DNA of 64,000 bases from Acholoe squamosa (Eukaryota; Annelida; Polychaeta; Phyllodocida; Polynoidae), in contig OX439035.1 of assembly GCA_949317995.1 (NCBI GenBank), positions 78,018,394 to 78,082,393 on the forward strand, in the 5' to 3' direction. Shown piece after piece: positions 1 to 11,089 of this stretch (its first letter is position 1; each line of letters starts with the position of its first letter). Below the pieces are notes generated by a model that worked only from the letters and a program-made list of their open reading frames with translations, made no database searches and was not told the origin of the DNA. The translations under genes were made by a program, and so were the position numbers.

Positions 1-628
1 AAGTATCATTTCCGATAGTTACCCAGTGTATTAACCTAAACAGAACGGATATGGACAGGAGAGTAACATTTAAAAGATGTACACCACTGTCTATGATCAG
101 TGATGATATTTGTTTATTGTCCTTGATGTATGTCTAAGGTCAATGGTGTTTGCAATTTCCGGTAAATCATACGCCACAGTTCCTCACGAAAAGTCTTCAA
201 ATAGTACTCTTGCCAGTAGTGTACATGTATACAATGCGACCTGCCAAATTGCCATTGCACAAGGGTAGATAGCCCTAACCTTTCTAAGTCACTGATATAT
301 CCCGAGTGCTCTAGTGCATTCTCTGTGTTTTGGGCATGGGTTTTACGCCAGCAAGCACTGACATTAAGCAGTGATTGCAGCTTTACTTAAAAGTCCCCCC
401 CCCACTGAGGCGAAAGGTTATATTTATACTATATCATGTGTGATTGTGAGCTTCATTTTCAGATAATTTCCTTTGCAATTGTTTGTAAGTGTTTCATATC
501 CATAGTCTCATGGTCTGGGATATGGCCTTATAGTTTTAGCAGGAAATCATGTTATCCAGCATCACACACCAACTGTAAGCAAATTCCTCAACTGAAGTGG
601 CCCACTTCAGGAATATATAATTTATCTA
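1..628. other. non-coding stretch, nothing recognised
   Basis: No reading frame here resembles a known protein. The longest open frame (436-636) is 66 codons of low-complexity composition. I see no repeat, RNA gene or regulatory structure that I can support. Confidence 0.5.
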
Positions 629-836
629 CATTGTAAAAGAAAAAGTCTCTGAATAATGACGGCTCTCTGACAACTTTGGGACAAGGATTTCTCCTTTTTT
701 TTTCATTGAGATTCCTTGTGCCACAATGCTTTACTGTGCTGCCATCTGTGGCTTCATTGTAGGAACTACATAACAGTTACTCTTCACTCTTCAGTTTTAC
801 AAGGGTATACCTGGTAGATTCAACAGTTATTTCTGA
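629..836 (+). mobile_element. short MITE-like repeat, copy 1
   Basis: This segment shares order and sequence with 8552-8785. Both contain a block starting GAGATTCCTTGT, then a CAGTTTTACAAGG block, then TAGATTCAACAGTTA. Both also start with a variant of ACTGTAAAA (here ATTGTAAAAG). The other copy ends in TTTTTACAGT, which is the inverted form of its start. That is the layout of a small non-autonomous DNA transposon. This copy is the more diverged one and its right end is unclear. It has no coding capacity. Confidence 0.5.
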
Positions 837-2020
837 GATGAGAGTAAAACAACGTGACAGATGTCAGCCTTTCCTAAATACCATAACTAGCCTACATATC
901 GTTATGTTTCAAATACACTAAGTTTCATTTCTACAGAAAAAAAGCCAATTTTTAAGGTTTAAACCTGCAATGAATACACCTGCTCCTACCAAAAACGTTT
1001 AATATACATGAGCCTTCCATGTCAATTAAGGGTATTTCGAGTTGGGTGCGGGATATAGGGCGCCAATGTATAAGGCATGAAGAATGCCGTTATTCATAAG
1101 TGCATCATCGCCCTTCCCAGTGGATACATTTTGTAGCAGTGACGCAAACCCACTCTCTCCCCAGTCTACTCAAAACGCATTCTACCTGATGCATTATTCC
1201 TATCTGTCAATGAATGCACTCACAGGAGAGGAGAGGATTATGTATATTACTGCCGCTGTGGGGGTTTTGTCCTCGCTGATGCTCCCTCATTTATGCTCCA
1301 TATTCTAAAAAAGGACCCCGTGGTGACTTTAGTGCACTTGTGAATGGTTTCCATTTTGTAGTTTGTCCAAATAAAGTGCACTTTTCACAATACATCACTG
1401 TTGAGCGCCGATTCAATATGTTTTGTATGAGGCTGAATGATTTGGAATAATTTACACATGTACCACAGAGACGAGTCTATTTTCAGATTTTATCACATAG
1501 GATTTACAGAAAGGCAGTGGCTTAAGTGGTTGTAGCAGTTTGTTCCTGCCCTATCATCTTGTTCATAGGACTGTGGAAAAAGTTTTTTGATAACGGGTTA
1601 TCTTCGTTAATGATAAACATAAAAAGAATCTGGTAAGAGGAAGGCGTGGGCAGGAACAAAGGTGGTGATAAAAAGAGGCCAGTCGTTTACATCCTACAAC
1701 TAAAAATAAACTGTCGTATGCCTAATTGTTATTTTGACCAAAGTCACAAAAATATATTTTGTTTGATTCAAATATCCCATTGCAATGGTTCAATGGTTTA
1801 CATTGATACCTGTATTCTGTGGCTTGTGACAAATGGTATATAGTTAACTAGAAAAGGAATTATTAAATAATGCTGTAATTTATTTTACATATCAAGAAAA
1901 AAAAACGAAATCAATCAAAGTAACTGGCACACTGCTAAGACTCTATACCCTGAATTTAAAAAGAAAAAAGATACAACAGAAAAATTACCATATATGGAAG
2001 TTCTCACTTTGGTACACGCA

Positions 2021-2023
<3 letters not shown>
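837..2023. other. non-coding stretch, nothing recognised
   Basis: The sequence is AT-rich with only short open frames (1084-1308 and 1646-1843) that match no family I know. I see no splice-bounded coding segment or repeat. Confidence 0.45.

Positions 2024-2087
<64 letters not shown>
2024..2087. repeat. (AT)n microsatellite
   Basis: Uninterrupted AT dinucleotide run of 64 bp, one of five long AT tracts in the window. Confidence 0.97.
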
Positions 2088-2090
<3 letters not shown>

Positions 2091-3041
2091 ACAACAGTAT
2101 TACAAGGGGCAGAGCTAAATGTCGTTGAGAGGAGACACCATACACTGTATTACTTTACATATGTATGGAATACATCCATAGATACCTGCTCTATTGGGGA
2201 TCGCATTGAATGCCATTATGTAGATAGGAGACAGTAATACCACTAGGATGGACCTCCCATTTTAAGCTAACCATTTATCAAACTATAGCCCCGAACAATT
2301 AATTTGTTGTCATGAGAAAGCTGCCTAAAAAGTAGCGGTCTTTGACCTCATCGGTCAAGCGGTTCTACTGCATGGTGACATTTCTAACAGTGACACTTTA
2401 TTTAGCATATTACAAGCCCATACTGACTCTTTGGTCGGATCAGGGACTAAAATTAACCACAGGTCACCAAAGCAGACATTGGAAACGTGTTCCAGATAAT
2501 GAATAACAATATTTGACCTTTTCCAGACCAGAGCCGCTGCCACAGGCAGTGATGAAGCTACTTGTAAATGTAGGCGCTGGCTGGTTTTGGACCTATTCAC
2601 AACGGAACGCCCCTGCCCAATTAGAAAGAAAACACAAGGCAGGAGTATTGAATTTACTAAATCCATCTTTTGTTTTTTAACTGTCAAAAAAATATGCCCG
2701 ATTCATTTGGTTATGACCAAATGAAATCAGTGGACTGGGAAAAGGCATTATTTAACATAATGACCCCGGTAAATAGACATGTTTGGCACATGATGATTAA
2801 AAGTGTACTGATAATGTACAAGGGTTTTACCTGTCAGAAAATATGAGCTTCTAGTGAGCATATTTCATTTTGTGTGGTTTTCACACACAATGTATTTTGT
2901 AACTTAATGAACTATCGTGACTGATCCAATTTCTTTATCCTAGATTTCAAACATGGGCGGGAATGTGACGGAAATATCAGTTCTAGGTATCTTTCCTACA
3001 CCTCTGCAGCTGTTATATGAACAGAGGGAGAACCAATTGTG
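2088..3041. other. non-coding stretch, nothing recognised
   Basis: The longest frame is 110 codons on the minus strand (2355-2687). It shows no domain or motif and has no matching splice context. I treat it as chance. Confidence 0.45.
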
Positions 3042-3113
3042 TATGAACCATTTATAGCTTATGGACCATTTGTAGCTTATGCACCATTTGTAGCTTATGA
3101 ACCATTTGTGGTT
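3042..3113. repeat. 18-bp tandem repeat, 4 copies
   Basis: Four head-to-tail copies of an 18-bp unit close to TATGAACCATTTGTAGCT, differing by one to three bases each. On the minus strand this reads as a repeated six-residue block (YKW-containing), but there is no supporting gene structure. Confidence 0.9.
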
Positions 3114-3131
3114 TAAAGACTGTTTGTGCTT

Positions 3132-3226
3132 TAACGCCACTTTTGTAGCATAAAGGCCCGTGGGGTGGTGTTAGGCTTCAAAAGATACCCTTTTGAAGCC
3201 TAACGCCACTTTTGTAGCATAAAGGC
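3132..3226. repeat. perfect 14-bp hairpin between two 26-bp direct repeats
   Basis: The arms TTAGGCTTCAAAAG (3171-3184) and CTTTTGAAGCCTAA (3190-3203) pair perfectly around a 5-nt loop. A 26-bp direct repeat beginning TAACGCCACTTTTG flanks the structure at 3132-3157 and 3201-3226; the second copy overlaps the end of the hairpin. The layout resembles a small insertion or a slipped duplication, but its origin is unknown. Confidence 0.75.
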
Positions 3227-4677
3227 TCAACAGGGGTGACTAGCATCATTTTAACAGCACCCTACACTCGGCCCCAACGTTGTTCCCTCATTAGAGACCC
3301 AAGATGGCGTCCTATCACAGGGTTGCATCCATGAGCTTACTTCATTGTGTGTTAAGTGAGGTCCCTGTGGTCTGTCTTGCATACCAATGTGTGTGCGGTA
3401 TGGTGTCCATGCTCGATGGGAGATGGAGACATGCATTTATACATGGGCTGGAATAGCAGGCTTCCTCCCAGTAATTGGCCTGTATACCCTGTTTGTGTGG
3501 AGCAGGCTTAGGGTATAAATACCCTGAGACGGATGTGACTGGTCACTTTTGTTTACGCTGGCCTGCTGAACGGACCTTGTCAGGACCCAGCAGGCACGAT
3601 GGATGAGTGGATGCCCTGGGAGAGGCAAACCCCCAGCCCGGCCAAGCTTGGGCTGGAAGGCGGTCTCCTTCAGGGTGAACACGGGACAGGCCACCAGATG
3701 GTATGGTATAGGCCTGGCACCAACATTGTTGGTACAAGGGCCATAAAACTGTGCGCCACCTAGCAGCAGTCAACCTCATAAAACAGCTTTCATCCTGACA
3801 TGAAGGGATATCAGGTGAGTTTTATCGGGGGTCGGAGTGGTTATGTAATAACCGCCGACATGTAAAGCGCATAGTGACAGGAAAGTGACATGTCTTGATC
3901 TAAGAACAAAGATGTTGACCTGAGGTTCCTTAACCCATGTGAAGCGTCACGTGCAGCGCCACACTGCCCAGTCTGAGCCACACCCCAATGGAGGAGCTCA
4001 GATCCAATTAGGGGTCAGGTGAGGACAGTTAAACTGATACTGATTAGACACATATCATTTTAAGTGTGCGCTAAGAACATGTCAGACGTGTCTCAAGAAC
4101 ACCTTTCCCCAGGGCAAGGATCCCCAGGTGCCGGGAGGGCTAACACCTAGGGCCAAGGGCAGGACACTCAGGAGGCGGGCTCCAGTGTCCTGGACTCACT
4201 GGTACAATCCGTGAGGGCTACCCAACAGGAGGAAGGCCCTACAGAACCAGTGATAGACTCCCAACAGTCTATTACAGTATACAAAGAGGTATCTGATGAA
4301 GAAAACTGAAGGGAAGTAGCAAGCTACAATACCCGAACAACTACAGATAGCCAGAGTGAGCCCACTCATACTCAGAGCGTCTGGAGGAATATGCCTACTA
4401 GTGAGCATGAGCCTCAACGTTCAGTCACAGCTACTCTCAGCCAACCGCTGGTAGCATGGCCCAATGACATCCAAAATCCTCCAAGTGTGTTAAACGTGTG
4501 CCACCACCAGGAGGAGGTTGGAAGCCAGGAGGACACGTGGTCCCAACCCAGGAGGGTGAGGACTAGGCAGGGTGATACCTTGTAATCTGCCAAGAAAAGG
4601 AGGAGGTATGAGGGAGCCCAAGGGTTAGCCTTTAACTACCCCAGGGCCCAGCACAATGTGGACAGGACAGTGAGGGG

Positions 4678-5178
4678 ATGGAATACGATGTACCAGTGAA
4701 AACAAGTGAAAATGTAAATGCAGATAGGGCCTCCAGGACTTTCTCCACCTCAGGAGAGTGGGCACTAACATTTACCACAAGGGGAAAAATCTTCTCTGCC
4801 TTTGGTAAGCCCACGATAGACCTCTTTGCAGCCCCAGAAAAATATGTGTGTCGTAACTTTGTATCTCTGAACCATTGTGACCTAGCCTTTGCTATTGATG
4901 CTTTCTCTATCAATTGGACATGTAAAAATGCCCTAATATTTCCACCCTTTGGTCTCATTGGCAGAGTCCTGAAGAAGATAAACTAGGAAGCACCAACGGG
5001 AATCCTCATAGCACCAGACTGGAGGACACAGCCCTGGTTCCCAATGCTTACACAGCTAAAATGGTACCAGAGAAGGCTGATACTCCCAGTCAATGACAAC
5101 CCCCTAAGGTGGACAGACAAAGGACAAATGGACTTCCCAATGGCAAACAGGATGAGGCTGATCGGCCTCCCACTCTAA
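4678..5178 (+). pseudogene. DIRS-like polymerase C-terminal fragment with in-frame stop
   Basis: Translation gives a fragment of the region that follows RNase H in DIRS-family polymerases. The visible family motifs, in order, are FSTSGEWAL, FGKPTIDLFAAP, VDAFS-like AIDAFSINW and FPPFGLIGRVLKKI. After an in-frame TAG at 4984-4986 comes GILIAPDWRTQPWFPML. The segment after the stop continues the same frame to a TAA at 5176-5178, so the stop is a later mutation and not the true end. The upstream RT and RNase H catalytic parts are not recognisable between 3550 and 4678. DIRS elements use a tyrosine recombinase for integration, and that gene is missing here. The family call is fairly secure; any activity is ruled out by the stop and the truncation. 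Confidence 0.75.
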
Positions 5179-5256
5179 GAAGGATATAAACACAACACCT
5201 CCATTACACTGATAGAGCATGTAACATCATGCTAGCCTCTCTAGGAAAGTTGACTA

Positions 5257-5552
5257 AGTCAGCCAATTTATAGTCAGACTTATTTATAATGAAGTCTGAC
5301 TGTATACATAATTGGGCTGAATACACACTGTTTGTGTGTATGAGCAGGCCCACCTGCTCACTTACATGTTTGCTTCCCACCCAATTCACGGGATAATCAT
5401 ACTCAAGAAAGAAGTGTTGAATTAATGACGAGTCACATCCATCTCAGCATATTTATACCCTAAGCCTGCTCATACACACAAACATTGTGTATTCAGCCCA
5501 ATTACAGTCAGACTTCATTATAAATTAGTCTGACTATAAATTAGGCTGTTAC
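5257..5552. repeat. large inverted repeat, arms of about 90 bp
   Basis: Left arm 5257-5350 and right arm 5463-5552 are near-complementary, sharing for example GTCTGACT/AGTCAGAC, AATTGGGCTGAATACAC and its complement, and TGAGCAGGC/GCCTGCTCA. About 110 nt separate them. This is the right-end structure of the DIRS-like remnant, and the RNA or single strand could fold into a long stem. Confidence 0.85.
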
Positions 5553-8551
5553 CAGCTGAGGCTCATCACTCTATGAGGTATAGGTGAAAGATGGGGACGA
5601 GGCTGGGTGGCAGTTAATATGCGAGGGATGTGGGGATTAACTACCACAGTGTTTAATATTAGCGATATGCTATAGATGGTCATAGTATGTCCAGTATTAA
5701 ACATTGGTGGCATACGGGACGTGGCATACCTGTGATACTGTAGGATGGAGTTTGTAAGTGTTGTAGGAGGAGCACCCACAGATTTGTCTGCATTACCTGT
5801 TTGAAAGGTAGAACCGTTTTTTTTTTAAATCTCAGCATTGTACTCATTTTTCTTAAGTTCAGTGACCATAAACTGCCATACAGTTGTTGACCACATCGGC
5901 GATTTGATGTGCATCAATGACTTTCAACATGGGCCCCAAATGCAATTCCTTTAGGCTCTCTGGTCTAGCCCAGATGGGCTAAAGCTGGTAAATATCTGGG
6001 GGCCAGCCCAGAAACTTTTCCACCTTGAATTACAATAAAACGTCCTAATTTGGCATTTATTTTGGTGAATATCTTGTTAACGTCAATGTTTATTGCTGAA
6101 AGGATTTTCGGGTTTCTGGGCTGAGCCAACAAAGGGCCCACCTGACTGCCTAGACAACACCCATGTGAATCCCATGATTGCTCCACCAAGTTTGCCCAAG
6201 TCAAACCCAGGTATATCCCAGTTTCATACTAAAGCAATAAACGTTGTTGATGATATGATATGATATTCACTAAAGCAAATGACAAATGAGGATGTTTTGT
6301 TTTACTTCCAACTTGGAAGCCAGGACATTTACCAGCATTAGCCCATCTGGCCTAGCCCATAATGCCCAAATGAATCTCATATGGGGCCTATGTGGGCATG
6401 CTGACTGGGCCCATTATATTTAGCTGTAGACGGCTTTGGAAATATCATTTGAACCAGGATATCAGTTTAAGATCAAACCTGACTCTGGCCCCACTAAACC
6501 CATTGGAATTTACAGCATTCTTGGTTACAGATACTAGTAGCTAACATTATAAGAGGGCAATCCATTGCCTATGCTTTCATTTACCATAATAACACAATCA
6601 GAAATCAAAATGACATTCAATGGGTAGTGGAGCAGTTAAGACTATAATAGATAGATCGTCTTACTGGGAATTTGGCGAGAGGATGATGCAATTAACCAAT
6701 ATTTTCGGGGCTCTAGGTTTAGCGCTGGCTCTTGGGTACTATATATATCCCAATAGTATAAAAAATGATTATAATTGGTGTATTTGCGGTTCGAGGCCAC
6801 ACCTGTGTTTGCTAACACGACCATTTTATGTTGAGGGGAACAAGGGCTGGTTCAATGTCCTCACAACCCCTGCTCATAAAGAAGTCAATCCGTAGTCAGC
6901 GGACACGAGACTCGCACAGGAAAAGAATCCCCAGATTGCCGGCAATGTGCAGCCTTCAATTGTGGGTCGTTTTAATGAAAGCTTAGACGTGTCCTCCCGA
7001 CCCCTCTTAAAATACCGCATGCACCCCTTGCCCTCTGCCTCTGTCAACCTAGGGAGTGAAGGTATGTGGTTCCTAAATCTCACCTGTAACCTCATAATAG
7101 CCATAGACATGTTTAGTGTTAGGAAGAGGGCTCCCATGTTGATCTTAAACCTTATAGCTTTTACTGTCCCTCGGGTGCCATGCGACTATTATTAATGCAT
7201 TCAATCTATCTTGGTCAGGCCTTAAGCCAATCTTGCTTCCCACACATGCCAACACCTATGCACAATGGATGGATGTCTTATCTTCCTAGAACAGAGTTCC
7301 AATTCATGAAACTTTTATATCTGGTTGGCTGGCCATGTAAACCCCCGCCCTACTAAAAGTCTGGATCTGATCAAGCACTCTATTGTTTTTTCCCCGTATA
7401 AATAGCTAATAATGTATAGCAGCTGGTGAAGAGCATTAAGCAAATCATTATCTTCGATCGCAACTCAGTATATTGCTATTATTATGAAGCCACCTGGCTG
7501 CTATAAAGGGTTCATTAAAAAGGGATATGCTCTCATTGGTTGAAATATCCAATTTGGTTCAAATATATATGCACTTTGGATAGACTACTCTCTAAAATGT
7601 TGTTTCCTTCAAGTAACATGCTGGCAAATAGGTACGGTGCGGGAGGTATATTGTTAGACCTTGGCTCTAGGCTGGAAGATGCTGATTGTTCTGTGTTTGG
7701 TTCATACCTTGATGCAAGGCAGTCAAAAATTCCCATCGTCTTTCAAGTTCAGCATCATGCCTATTGGGAATGGGAGTGCACGGAAATCTATTCTATGTAA
7801 TGAATTTACAATAATTTCCACCAGTGTAGGCAGTTTTTGGTAAAACATATGTAGGCTAAACTAAACTGAATCAAACATTTTTAGGTAGATTTCTACTCTG
7901 AAAATTGCTGATTTTGCCCACCAAATGTTGATAGCATTCTGATATAAATGCATGGAGAATGGATCAACACGGGAAAGGGTACGCCCACGCACCCCCTCGC
8001 GGGCGTACCTATTATCGTGTTTATCCACATATTCTGATATTAACTAATGACAACAAATGGTTTTTCAGGTTGCCATGGTAACCAACTTTGGAATTTTCTT
8101 TAGATTTGTATTGAATAGCGCACTCCAACTAGTCAGACGTGCCTGACGGATGCAAAGCAGGGAGATGCTTGGACGGGTTACAGGAGGACGTAGCGTTAGG
8201 CTTGGCTGGCTAACTCAAACAGGTTTCAGAAAATGCAATATGAAGTATAAATGAACACAGTATGTTCAGAGATATCACAAATGTATCAGTGTGATGACTG
8301 TGTAGTTAATGATTGACTTTCCCTGGAATTCATTAGTTTTGTGAAAATAGGATCAGGGCCTTTAGGATGCATTTTCTCTGTTTAAGTTTTTAGGAGTTAT
8401 ATTTTTCAGCAACAATTTTAACATACCAGTATGATATATCAAATGAGAGTTCTTGATGCCCTCTTTTCGCATTTGGGGCTAGCTCATATTTCCTTCTGCC
8501 CCTGAATTTGTAAGGGTTCGTCACATAATTAAATGGGGTATCATTAGCCAC
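5553..8551. other. non-coding stretch with degraded repeats
   Basis: No open frame here (for example 6620-6895, 6947-7195, 7540-7800) shows a recognisable domain. Between about 5935 and 6420 the sequence is full of related short blocks such as GCCCATnTGGGC, GGGCCCA and CCCAGGTATATCCCAG. This looks like a degraded dispersed repeat. A GC-rich hairpin lies at 7978-8009 (arms GGTACGCCC/GGGCGTACC). Nothing else is supported. Confidence 0.4.
8068..8083. promoter_or_regulatory. RFX X-box-like palindrome
   Basis: GGTTGCCATGGTAACC is a perfect 16-bp palindrome identical in form to the consensus bound by RFX-family winged-helix factors. It sits in sequence that resembles part of a dispersed repeat seen at 21.5, 31.7 and 45.5 kb, each copy carrying a version of the same palindrome. 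Whether it is bound is unknown. Confidence 0.4.
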
Positions 8552-8785
8552 ACTGTAAAAAAAAATGCCGTCGAAATAACGAAGGATTCCTTGTCCCAAA
8601 GTTGCCAGAGATCCATTGACATTTTCACAGACATGTCATTTTTTTTGTAGAGATTCCTTGTACCACTGCACTGCCACCTGGAGTTTCTTGTAAAAACTAC
8701 ACTGGCCCCCTGTTATCTTATTACGGTGGTTCACTGTTCAGTTTTACAAGGATCCCTCATAGATTCAACAGTTACTTTTTACAGT
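8552..8785 (+). mobile_element. short MITE-like repeat, copy 2
   Basis: The element starts ACTGTAAAAAAAAA and ends TTTTTACAGT, which are inverted terminal repeats. Its interior matches 629-836 in the same order. At about 234 bp with no coding capacity it fits a MITE. The superfamily is not determined because no target duplication is clear. Confidence 0.6.
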
Positions 8786-8967
8786 ACATTACTAATCTAA
8801 TTTCTGGTGATGTGTTGTGCTGGTATGCATTGAGAGTGATAGGGTTACTTGATCGTGTCTCTGTCAATGCCTCGTTGTGCAATATATTAGTGATTACATT
8901 TCATGTTTGTGGTAATCATACAATCTACCTCTACATGCTTACCAAGCAAACCCAGACCATCACACGT

Positions 8968-9330
8968 CAGTCCCTGTGGTGCAGTGCATAGGGAGTTGGA
9001 CTAAGGACCTGAGATTGCAGGTTCGACCCATACCATGGCAATGAAAAATTCCGTAGGTTTTAACATGTAACATATGACATGGAAGGACATGAGAGGCGTG
9101 CAGGTTATCCATGGATAACCGCACGGCATGCAGGTTATCCATGGATAACCGCACGCCTTACAAAATTGATGCTACAGCCTACAGGGTGTGCAATATCGAC
9201 AGGTATGTGCATGGGAATATCCAGCAAAAAGCACTGAGCAACCCAGAAATCGTGGTATAAGGCCCGATAATGCACCGGGGTTATAACCAAAAAAAGCACT
9301 GTCCAAGCCAAAATCGTTAGATAAAATACC
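8968..9330 (+). mobile_element. tRNA-headed SINE-like element, copy 1
   Basis: The head (about 8968-9035) has an A-box-like TGGTGCAGTGC and a B-box GGTTCGACCC, the two halves of an internal Pol III promoter. The tail (about 9280-9330), GGGTTATAACCAAAAA followed by AAAATCGTTAGATAA, resembles 50697-50748, which also follows a tRNA-like head. Shared tails behind different tRNA-like heads are typical of SINE superfamilies. A tandem palindrome sits in the middle. The element abuts the LINE start at about 9334, so part of the tail could belong to that LINE. Confidence 0.5.
9103..9150. repeat. two tandem perfect 18-bp palindromes
   Basis: GGTTATCCATGGATAACC occurs at 9103-9120 and again at 9133-9150, within a 30-bp duplicated unit. 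Each palindrome is flanked by GTGC or ATGC and GCAC, which lengthens the possible stems. It lies inside the SINE-like element. Confidence 0.9.
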
Positions 9331-9333
9331 GTA

Positions 9334-9954
9334 ATGAATCTGAATGGCACCAAGGGCCTCTGCTTTATGCATTTAAAGGCAAGAAGCATTAAAGCCAATT
9401 ATGCGTCTATTTGTGCTGAAATTTTTCCATCTAATCTTAAGATCTTCTCCTTTTCTGAGAGTTGGTTGAAATGTGAAGATAATGAGACTAATTATCAATT
9501 TAACGGTTATACAAGATACAGATTGGACAGGCAAGTCCTTGATGAGAAGGGTAGAATAAAAACGGGAGGGGGAGTTTGCATATATACGAAATATGGGATT
9601 ATACATGATATTAATACTTATGAAAATCTCAATAGATCAAATGGTACTATAGAAGTCCAATGTTTGGCCATTAATAAAGAACACATGAAACCTATTTTAT
9701 TTATAAATGTATACAGACCCCTGATGGTGATAAAAAACAGTTTTGTCCAGGCTTTCTGTGAGCTCATATATATGGTTGATGAAAAAGATATGTTGGAGAT
9801 CATAGCTATGGGTGATTTTAATCTTAATTTACATGACGATAATGATACAGTAAACAATTTATTAAATTGTATGAAAGGTTTTGGATTGGACCAGGAAATT
9901 AAATATGCCACTCGGAAAAAGGCTATACTGGATCTAGTTTTTCACAAATCTTAG
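9334..9954 (+). pseudogene. LINE endonuclease (APE-type) domain
   Basis: An open frame of 206 codons matches the N-terminal APE-like endonuclease of LINE ORF2. Residues about 10-30 carry the HLKARSI block (usual form HLNxRSL). FSESWL holds the catalytic Glu, INVYRP is followed by the family's spacing, and MGDFNLNLHD is the GDFN block. The domain normally nicks target DNA to prime reverse transcription. The frame ends at a TAG right after ILDLVFHKS, before the usual SDH block, so the domain is incomplete. It is the best-preserved part of this LINE. The start is the first Met before the conserved block; the real ORF may have begun further upstream. Confidence 0.8.
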
Positions 9955-10232
9955 GCCTAATTTTATCACCTCTGGAGTCTGTAATATTAGAAAAAAAAAT
10001 GGAAAACCACACAAGAAAAAAAAGTTTATATATCGGGTCGCTCATATTCCAAACTTTCTGATAATAGTTTATATATTCACTGAACTTGATTCCTACAACT
10101 GGGCTATATTTAATGACACTGATAATGTGAACTGTGCATGGTCTGAATATGAAAAGGCTGTACGATCAATATTGGATAGGCACTGTCCGATAGATAAATT
10201 TCTTGTGAGTAAATATAGGGATCCCTGGATGA

Positions 10233-10414
10233 GTGAGTGAGTGAGTAATAGATGTTTAACGCCATTTCGACAGCTAAGGTCATATTCATGGCGAGAACTA
10301 TATTACGCAATTTCACAGAGGAATGTGTTGGTGCCCGTGCATATGTGCACCACACACATCCGAGGGGATAGTAAAGAGGAGATATAGACCCTTTTAAGTG
10401 GGCTAGGGAAGCCC
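10233..10414 (+). mobile_element. short GAGTGAGTGAGT-headed element inserted in the LINE
   Basis: The duplicated 14-mer GGATCCCTGGATGA at 10219-10232 and 10415-10428 is a target site duplication, proving an insertion into the LINE. The insert begins GTGAGTGAGTGAGTAAT, runs through GATGTTTAACGCC and TGTTGGTGCCCGTGC, and ends near AAGTGGGCTAGGGAAGCCC. A second copy lies at 61038-61228 and a diverged one at about 20103-20265. The element has no coding capacity. The duplication length is compatible with LINE-mediated (SINE-like) insertion, but I see no clear Pol III boxes, so the class stays open. Confidence 0.85.
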
Positions 10415-10429
10415 GGATCCCTGGATGAC

Positions 10430-11087
10430 CCAGAATATGAGATAATAAGGGACAAAAACAAAACATTATGGAAAGCTAGACGCTCAGGCAAGGAAAATGA
10501 TTGGAAAACCTCTTGTAATGTTAGAAATAGGGCTAACAAAATCATTGATAAGGCTAGTAAGAACTTTTTCAAAGAACAGGTTGATGCATATAAAAATGAT
10601 CGTCGTAAATTTTGGAGAGTGATAAATATTTTAATTCCTAGTCGCCAAACTCATACTAATGACATATTACTGGTTGATCATGATAAAAATAATGTCCCTA
10701 TTTAAAAAGAGGATGTCCCGGATTTTATGAATCAATATTTTGCCAATATTGGCCCTACCCTAAGGATCTATATATTCCTTGGAAGCCTTATGATGAATTT
10801 GTTGCAAATAAAATGGACCCTTTTTTAACGAACATCCAGGAGGTCAGGAAGTTAGTACATGATATCAATGTAATAAAGTCATCGGCCATCACTGACATTT
10901 CAAGCAATGTTCTGACGAAGGTATTCTCTCATGCTCCTGAAAAACTGGTAAAAATATTCAATTTGTCCTTCTCGTCAAATATTGTACCCGGCTCATGGAA
11001 AATCTCCAAGGTCACACCCATTCCCAAGTCGGGGAATGATAAGTTGGTTAATTATAGACCCATCTCTTTACTGCCGTTACCATGTAA
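10430..11087 (+). pseudogene. LINE linker and N-terminal reverse transcriptase fragment
   Basis: About 10430-10620 translates to a basic linker typical between the LINE endonuclease and RT (blocks such as FFKEQVDAYKNDRRKFW). The frame then breaks, with a stop near 10699. From 10813 an intact stretch encodes early RT ending in KVTPIPKSG and NYRPISLLPLPCK, the standard entry to the RT palm/finger region. It is cut off after the Lys codon at 11086-11088 by the 5.28-kb retroelement. The frame resumes at 16367 as Leu-Ile-Glu-Lys, so the two halves were once contiguous. Confidence 0.85.
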
Positions 11088-11089
11088 AT

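Larger units (their letters stand above)
3471..5552 (+). mobile_element. decayed DIRS-type retroelement remnant
   Basis: The left edge (3471-3542) and a right-hand block (about 5430-5504) are imperfect inverted copies of each other. Both contain the core GGGTATAAAT or its complement (ATTTATACCC) next to GAGCAGGCTTA or its complement. A second inverted pair (5257-5350 against 5463-5552) lies at the right end, so the right part could serve as both terminal repeat and internal complementary region, as in DIRS-1-type elements. Between them, 4678-5178 encodes a DIRS-like polymerase C-terminal segment. No tyrosine recombinase frame is left, so this is an internally deleted or non-autonomous copy. 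The assignment rests on the protein match plus the inverted ends; exact ends are uncertain. Confidence 0.6.
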
